NCBI RefSeq assembly: GCF_038967635.1
Contig: NZ_CP152413.1
Coordinates: 2,728,001 to 2,792,000 of the forward strand
Length of the DNA: 64,000 nucleotides
Direction of reading: 5' to 3'
Origin: Bradyrhizobium sp. B124
Lineage (GTDB): Bacteria; Pseudomonadota; Alphaproteobacteria; Rhizobiales; Xanthobacteraceae
Positions 60,991 to 64,000 of this stretch are shown here, piece by piece (positions within the stretch are counted from its first letter, which is position 1; each line of letters opens with the position of its first letter). The translations under genes and the position numbers were made by a program. The notes under the pieces are model-generated. The model had not been told where the DNA came from. It did not search any database and saw only the letters and a list, made by a program, of their open reading frames with translations.

Positions 60991-61946
60991 GGCTTCGTCC
61001 TCATGAATACAAGACACTCGTTGATGGTGGGGATTCCATTGCGGCCGCGGGCATGCCGGCATTTCATGGCGGCCGTGGCCGCCGAAAACGCCATGGCGGT
61101 GCGCACGTCGAGGCCGGCGCCGATCGCCAGCGCATAGGCGCCATGGAAGACATCGCCCGCACCTGTCGTGTCGACGACCTCGACGGCATAGGCAGCCTGC
61201 CGATGCAGCTGGCCGTTCTCGTACCAGCTCACGCCGCCCTCGCCGCGCGTGACGGCGATGACACGGCAACCAAAGCGCGCCAGCGTTGTGAGAAACTCGT
61301 CCTTGGCTGAGCCCGCGAAGGCGGTGAGCGCAGGCTCGGAGAAGATCGCGTGGTCAGCCAGCGGCAGCAGCCGCTCGAACACCTCGGCATCGGCCATGTC
61401 ACCGTCGAGCACCGTCGGAATGCCGCGCGCTCGAGCCTCGCGGAACAGCGTCGCGGCACCCTCGACCCAGCGCGGGTCAGCCAGCACGGACGATGCGCGC
61501 GTGACTGCGTCGAGCGGAAGCCAGTCTGCCGCTTCCGGATAGAGGCCGCGGAAATTGACGATCTGCCGCTCGCCGCTGCTGTCGACGATGATCCCGGAGA
61601 CCGACGAGCGGCCATCGGGAAACAGCCGGAAGTTCTCGACATCGACGCCTTCAGTCACCAAGGCCAATTTCATCTCGTGGCCGGCGGCATCATTCCCTGC
61701 CCGTCCCCAGAACGCGACGGACGCACCGAGCTTTGCCACAGCGACGCTCGCATTGGCGGCCATGCCGCCGCCGAGCGTGCCGTACTCGACGGCCTTGATC
61801 TTCTCGCTTCCACCCGCAAACGGCCGATCGACGCGCCAGACCTGATCGAGCGCCGATAGTCCAAGGCAAATCACGTGCACAGGCCTCGCCCCTGACGCAA
61901 CATCCGCGAGCGAGGAGAGATCTCCGATGTTTGCCGATGCACTCAC
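60987..61946 (-). CDS. PfkB-family sugar kinase, YihV (sulfofructose kinase)-like subgroup
   Basis: 319 residues. N-terminal HVICLGLSALDQVWRVDRPFAGGSEKIKAVEYGTLGGGMAANASVAVAKLG, then PfkB signature VVDTTGAGDVFHGAYALAIG with the catalytic Asp, and C-terminal KCRHARGRNGIP. The KC-x-GR-x-GIP ending is typical of the ribokinase subgroup that includes YihV. Both ends overlap neighbours by 4 bases (ATPase upstream, aldolase downstream), giving tight coupling. It would phosphorylate the ketose before aldol cleavage. Confidence 0.9.
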   Translation of the reverse strand: MSASANIGDLSSLADVASGARPVHVICLGLSALDQVWRVDRPFAGGSEKIKAVEYGTLGGGMAANASVAVAKLGASVAFWGRAGNDAAGHEMKLALVTEGVDVENFRLFPDGRSSVSGIIVDSSGERQIVNFRGLYPEAADWLPLDAVTRASSVLADPRWVEGAATLFREARARGIPTVLDGDMADAEVFERLLPLADHAIFSEPALTAFAGSAKDEFLTTLARFGCRVIAVTRGEGGVSWYENGQLHRQAAYAVEVVDTTGAGDVFHGAYALAIGAGLDVRTAMAFSAATAAMKCRHARGRNGIPTINECLVFMRTKP

Positions 61947-63016
61947 CGCAAAACCTGTCCGTTGGTGGCATCGAACAAATGCGTCTTGCCCGGTTGCGGG
62001 CGCAGGCCGAGGCGGTCGCCGACCTTCGGCCGCAGCGCCGGGTCGACCCGCGCGATGGCGGAGCCGCCGGCGAGATCGAAATGGATCAGCGTGTCCGAGC
62101 CCAGGGGTTCGACCAGCTTGACGTTGATGGCAATGCCATCGGCGACATCCGAGGCGACTGCGAAATGTTCGGGACGAATGCCGAGTACGGCGTTACCGGC
62201 CTGACGTAGCTGGCCTGCGGTCTCGCCGTCCAGTGGCACCACCGTTCCTCCTTGCGAGAGGATCGCACGCTCCTGGCGCCATCCGATCGGGAAGAAGTTC
62301 ATAGCCGGCGAGCCGATGAAACCGGCGACGAACTGGTTGGCCGGCCGCTCATAGACCGTCTCCGGCGTGTCGTATTGCTGGATGGTGCCGCTCTGGAGCA
62401 CCACGATGCGGTCGGCCATGGTCATGGCCTCGATCTGGTCGTGGGTGACGAAGACCATGGTGGTCTTCAGCTCCTGCGACAGCGCCTTGATCTCCGCCCG
62501 GACCTGCCCGCGCAGCTTTGCATCGAGATTGGATAGCGGCTCGTCGAACAAAAAGGCCTTGGGATTGCGCACGATGGCACGGCCCATGGCGACGCGCTGG
62601 CGCTGGCCGCCGGACAACTCCTTCGGCTTACGGTCGAGATAAGGTTCGATGTGCAAGAGCGCGGCAGCCCGCTTCACCCGGACATCGATCTCCGCTTTCG
62701 GCGTTCCGCGCAATTCCAGCGCAAACGACATGTTGTCGTAGACGCGCATATGCGGATAGAGCGCGTAGTCCTGGAACACCATGGCGATATCGCGCTGGGC
62801 GGCCTGCACGCCGTTGACGCGCTTGTCGCCAATATAGAGGTCGCCGGACGAAATCGGCTCGAGGCCCGCGATGATTCGCAGCAAGGTCGACTTGCCGCAG
62901 CCGGACGGGCCGACGAAGACGACGAACTCATGGTCCGCAATCTCAAGATTGAGATCGGGGATCACGGTGTAATTGCCGTAGCGCTTCACGAGGTTGCGGA
63001 TCGAGATCGAGGCCAT
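61943..63016 (-). CDS. sugar ABC transporter ATPase, UgpC/MalK type
   Basis: 357 residues. Walker A FVGPSGCGKSTLLRIIAGLE, Q-loop VFQDYALYPHMRVYDN, signature LSGGQRQRVAMGRAI, Walker B AFLFDEPLSNLD, switch His VTHDQIEAMTMAD. The C-terminal TOBE/OB part (about 240-357) contains IGSPAMNFFPIG, LGIRPEHFAV and TLIHFDLAGG, standard for sugar and glycerol-phosphate importers. The cognate permeases and binding protein are not in the window and should lie to the right. Confidence 0.94.
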   Translation of the reverse strand: MASISIRNLVKRYGNYTVIPDLNLEIADHEFVVFVGPSGCGKSTLLRIIAGLEPISSGDLYIGDKRVNGVQAAQRDIAMVFQDYALYPHMRVYDNMSFALELRGTPKAEIDVRVKRAAALLHIEPYLDRKPKELSGGQRQRVAMGRAIVRNPKAFLFDEPLSNLDAKLRGQVRAEIKALSQELKTTMVFVTHDQIEAMTMADRIVVLQSGTIQQYDTPETVYERPANQFVAGFIGSPAMNFFPIGWRQERAILSQGGTVVPLDGETAGQLRQAGNAVLGIRPEHFAVASDVADGIAINVKLVEPLGSDTLIHFDLAGGSAIARVDPALRPKVGDRLGLRPQPGKTHLFDATNGQVLR

Positions 63017-63022
63017 GATCGC

Positions 63023-63997
63023 TCAGTCCAGCGCCAGCACAGGCTTGATCAGCTCGCCCTTGGCGAAGCGGGCGAAATTCTCTGGCAAAGCCTGCAGGCC
63101 GAACTCGCCGTCGACGAGGACGCGGTATTCGTCCTTGTACGTGCGCAGCAGCTCGACGTTCGGCTCGAAATCCGAGACCGGGAAGTAGAAGGTCCGGATC
63201 ATGTAAAAATCCTTGCGGCGGAACACCTTGCCTTCCTCGATGGTCCACGGCGCCGCGTTCTCGCCGACCAGCACCAGCGCGCCGCGCGGCAGGACCAGCT
63301 CGATGCCGAGGTTGCGCGCCGCATGCGCGCCCGAGCATTCCATGATCAGCGCGAAACGCTTCGAGGTATCACCGACGGTGTGCGCCTTCGCACCGAAGGA
63401 TTGCGCGATCTTCAGGCGTGTGGTGTTCGGATCGGCGACGTAGATGTCGTAGTAACCGAGCGCGCGGAGCGCCAGCACGACGCCGAGACCGACAGGCCCC
63501 GCTCCCATCACGAGGACCGCGCCTGCCTCGCTCGGCGGCACCACACGGCTGGCGAAGCGCACGGCGTGACCTGACGTCCCGATGGTGTCGAGCAGCAGCG
63601 GCGCGAGGCTGTCCTCGATATCATCGGGCACCGGCAGCAGGCAGTTTTCCGGCACCGGAACGTACTCGGCGTAACCGCCGGGCCTGTTCCAGCCGATCAG
63701 GCTGGAGACTTCCAGGCACATCTGAGTGTCACCGCGCTTACAGGCGGCGCAGCGATCGCAGTGCAAGGGGATGTAGACCGCGCAGCGGCAACCATGCAGG
63801 CGGTGACCCGGCTGCTCGACGACGCCAAAAATCTCGTGGCCGGCGGTGAACTCGGCGCCCTTGTGCCAGAGCTTGAAGTCCGAGCCGCATAGCGCGGTGC
63901 GCGAGACGCGGACCAACACCTCACCTGCGCCGACGTCGGGCAGCGCGACACGCTCGATAGTGATGCGGTCGTTGCCATGGAAGACCGCGGCCTGCAT
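63023..63997 (-). CDS. zinc-dependent alcohol dehydrogenase (MDR family)
   Basis: 324 residues from the ATG at 63995-63997, three bases from the window edge; an earlier start outside cannot be excluded, but MQAAVFHGNDRITIERV looks like a normal N-terminus. Catalytic zinc ligands Cys in TALCGSDFKLW and His-Glu in TAGHEIFGV; structural zinc CDRCAACKRGDTQMC; NAD site VLVMGAGPVGLGVVLALRALG. It oxidises a secondary alcohol, probably a polyol or sugar, to the ketose used by the downstream kinase and aldolase. It is 6 bases upstream of the ATPase gene. Confidence 0.9.
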   Translation of the reverse strand: MQAAVFHGNDRITIERVALPDVGAGEVLVRVSRTALCGSDFKLWHKGAEFTAGHEIFGVVEQPGHRLHGCRCAVYIPLHCDRCAACKRGDTQMCLEVSSLIGWNRPGGYAEYVPVPENCLLPVPDDIEDSLAPLLLDTIGTSGHAVRFASRVVPPSEAGAVLVMGAGPVGLGVVLALRALGYYDIYVADPNTTRLKIAQSFGAKAHTVGDTSKRFALIMECSGAHAARNLGIELVLPRGALVLVGENAAPWTIEEGKVFRRKDFYMIRTFYFPVSDFEPNVELLRTYKDEYRVLVDGEFGLQALPENFARFAKGELIKPVLALD

Positions 63998-64000
63998 GAT

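Noticed and set aside
1..64000. CRISPR arrays, rRNA genes, complete insertion sequences, integrases
   Set aside because: No regularly spaced repeats, rRNA-like stretches or transposase/recombinase proteins were seen on reading both strands.

Overview
The window looks like a chromosomal segment from a GC-rich alphaproteobacterium, most likely Bradyrhizobium or a close relative such as Rhodopseudomonas. This rests on gene content (a four-gene beta-oxidation set, sulfonate/taurine uptake, many flavin monooxygenases, peripheral aromatic catabolism) and on the protein style. It is a genus-level impression only, because no database search was possible. About 60 protein genes are supported. There is no rRNA, CRISPR array, transposase or integrase.

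Region A (1-9.1 kb) starts with a molybdopterin oxidoreductase that runs off the left edge, divergent from a GntR/FCD regulator. A leftward fatty-acid or branched-acid beta-oxidation set follows: thiolase, short-chain dehydrogenase, enoyl-CoA hydratase, a clear rho-independent terminator, then acyl-CoA dehydrogenase. A truncated IclR regulator and about 1.2 kb of sequence with almost no recognisable genes close the region.

Region B (9.1-31.4 kb) is an organosulfur assimilation island. It holds two MetQ-like binding proteins, MetN and MetI, an O-acetylhomoserine sulfhydrylase and a serine acetyltransferase. It also holds an AprA/AprB-like flavoprotein and ferredoxin pair, four luciferase-type flavin monooxygenases, an acyl-CoA-dehydrogenase-like (SfnC/DszC type) monooxygenase, a flavin reductase, a sulfonate ABC transporter, a TauD-type dioxygenase, an FMO-like flavoprotein and a methyltransferase. 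Together they would import organosulfur compounds, cleave C-S bonds and fix the released sulfur into cysteine or homocysteine. At 31.54 kb lies a 51-bp 3' fragment of tRNA-Lys(CTT), which I read as an attachment-site remnant. Its orientation puts the acquired DNA to its right.

Region C (31.9-45.0 kb) is a divergently transcribed aromatic-acid cluster resembling the p-cumate (cmt/cym) pathway. Rightward are ferredoxin reductase, ring-hydroxylating dioxygenase alpha and beta subunits, dihydrodiol dehydrogenase, Rieske ferredoxin, a CymR-like TetR repressor and two tandem extradiol-type proteins, one of which lacks two iron ligands. Leftward are an ACMSD-like amidohydrolase, an unknown 160-residue protein, an acyl-CoA ligase, a meta-cleavage hydrolase, a dienoate hydratase and a solute-binding protein. 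The intergenic region has a cumate-operator-like half-site.

Region D (45.4-58.5 kb) is the most novel-looking part. A compact leftward operon encodes a CoA-transferase-fold pair, a BisC/DMSO-reductase-family molybdoenzyme, an AhpD-like protein, a two-hotdog thioesterase-like protein, a class II aldolase, a PfkB kinase and a short-chain dehydrogenase. Divergent from it is a polyamine-type ABC transporter, with both permeases fused in one chain, followed by an IclR regulator. Two near-identical 17-bp palindromes sit just downstream of facing TTGACA promoters, and a related site precedes the dehydrogenase. This suggests one IclR-controlled catabolic regulon of unknown substrate.

Region E (58.8-64 kb) is part of a sugar or sugar-acid operon: zinc alcohol dehydrogenase, UgpC/MalK-type ATPase, PfkB kinase, class I (LacD/YihT-like) aldolase and an enolase-superfamily dehydratase. 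Its permeases and binding protein would lie beyond the right edge.
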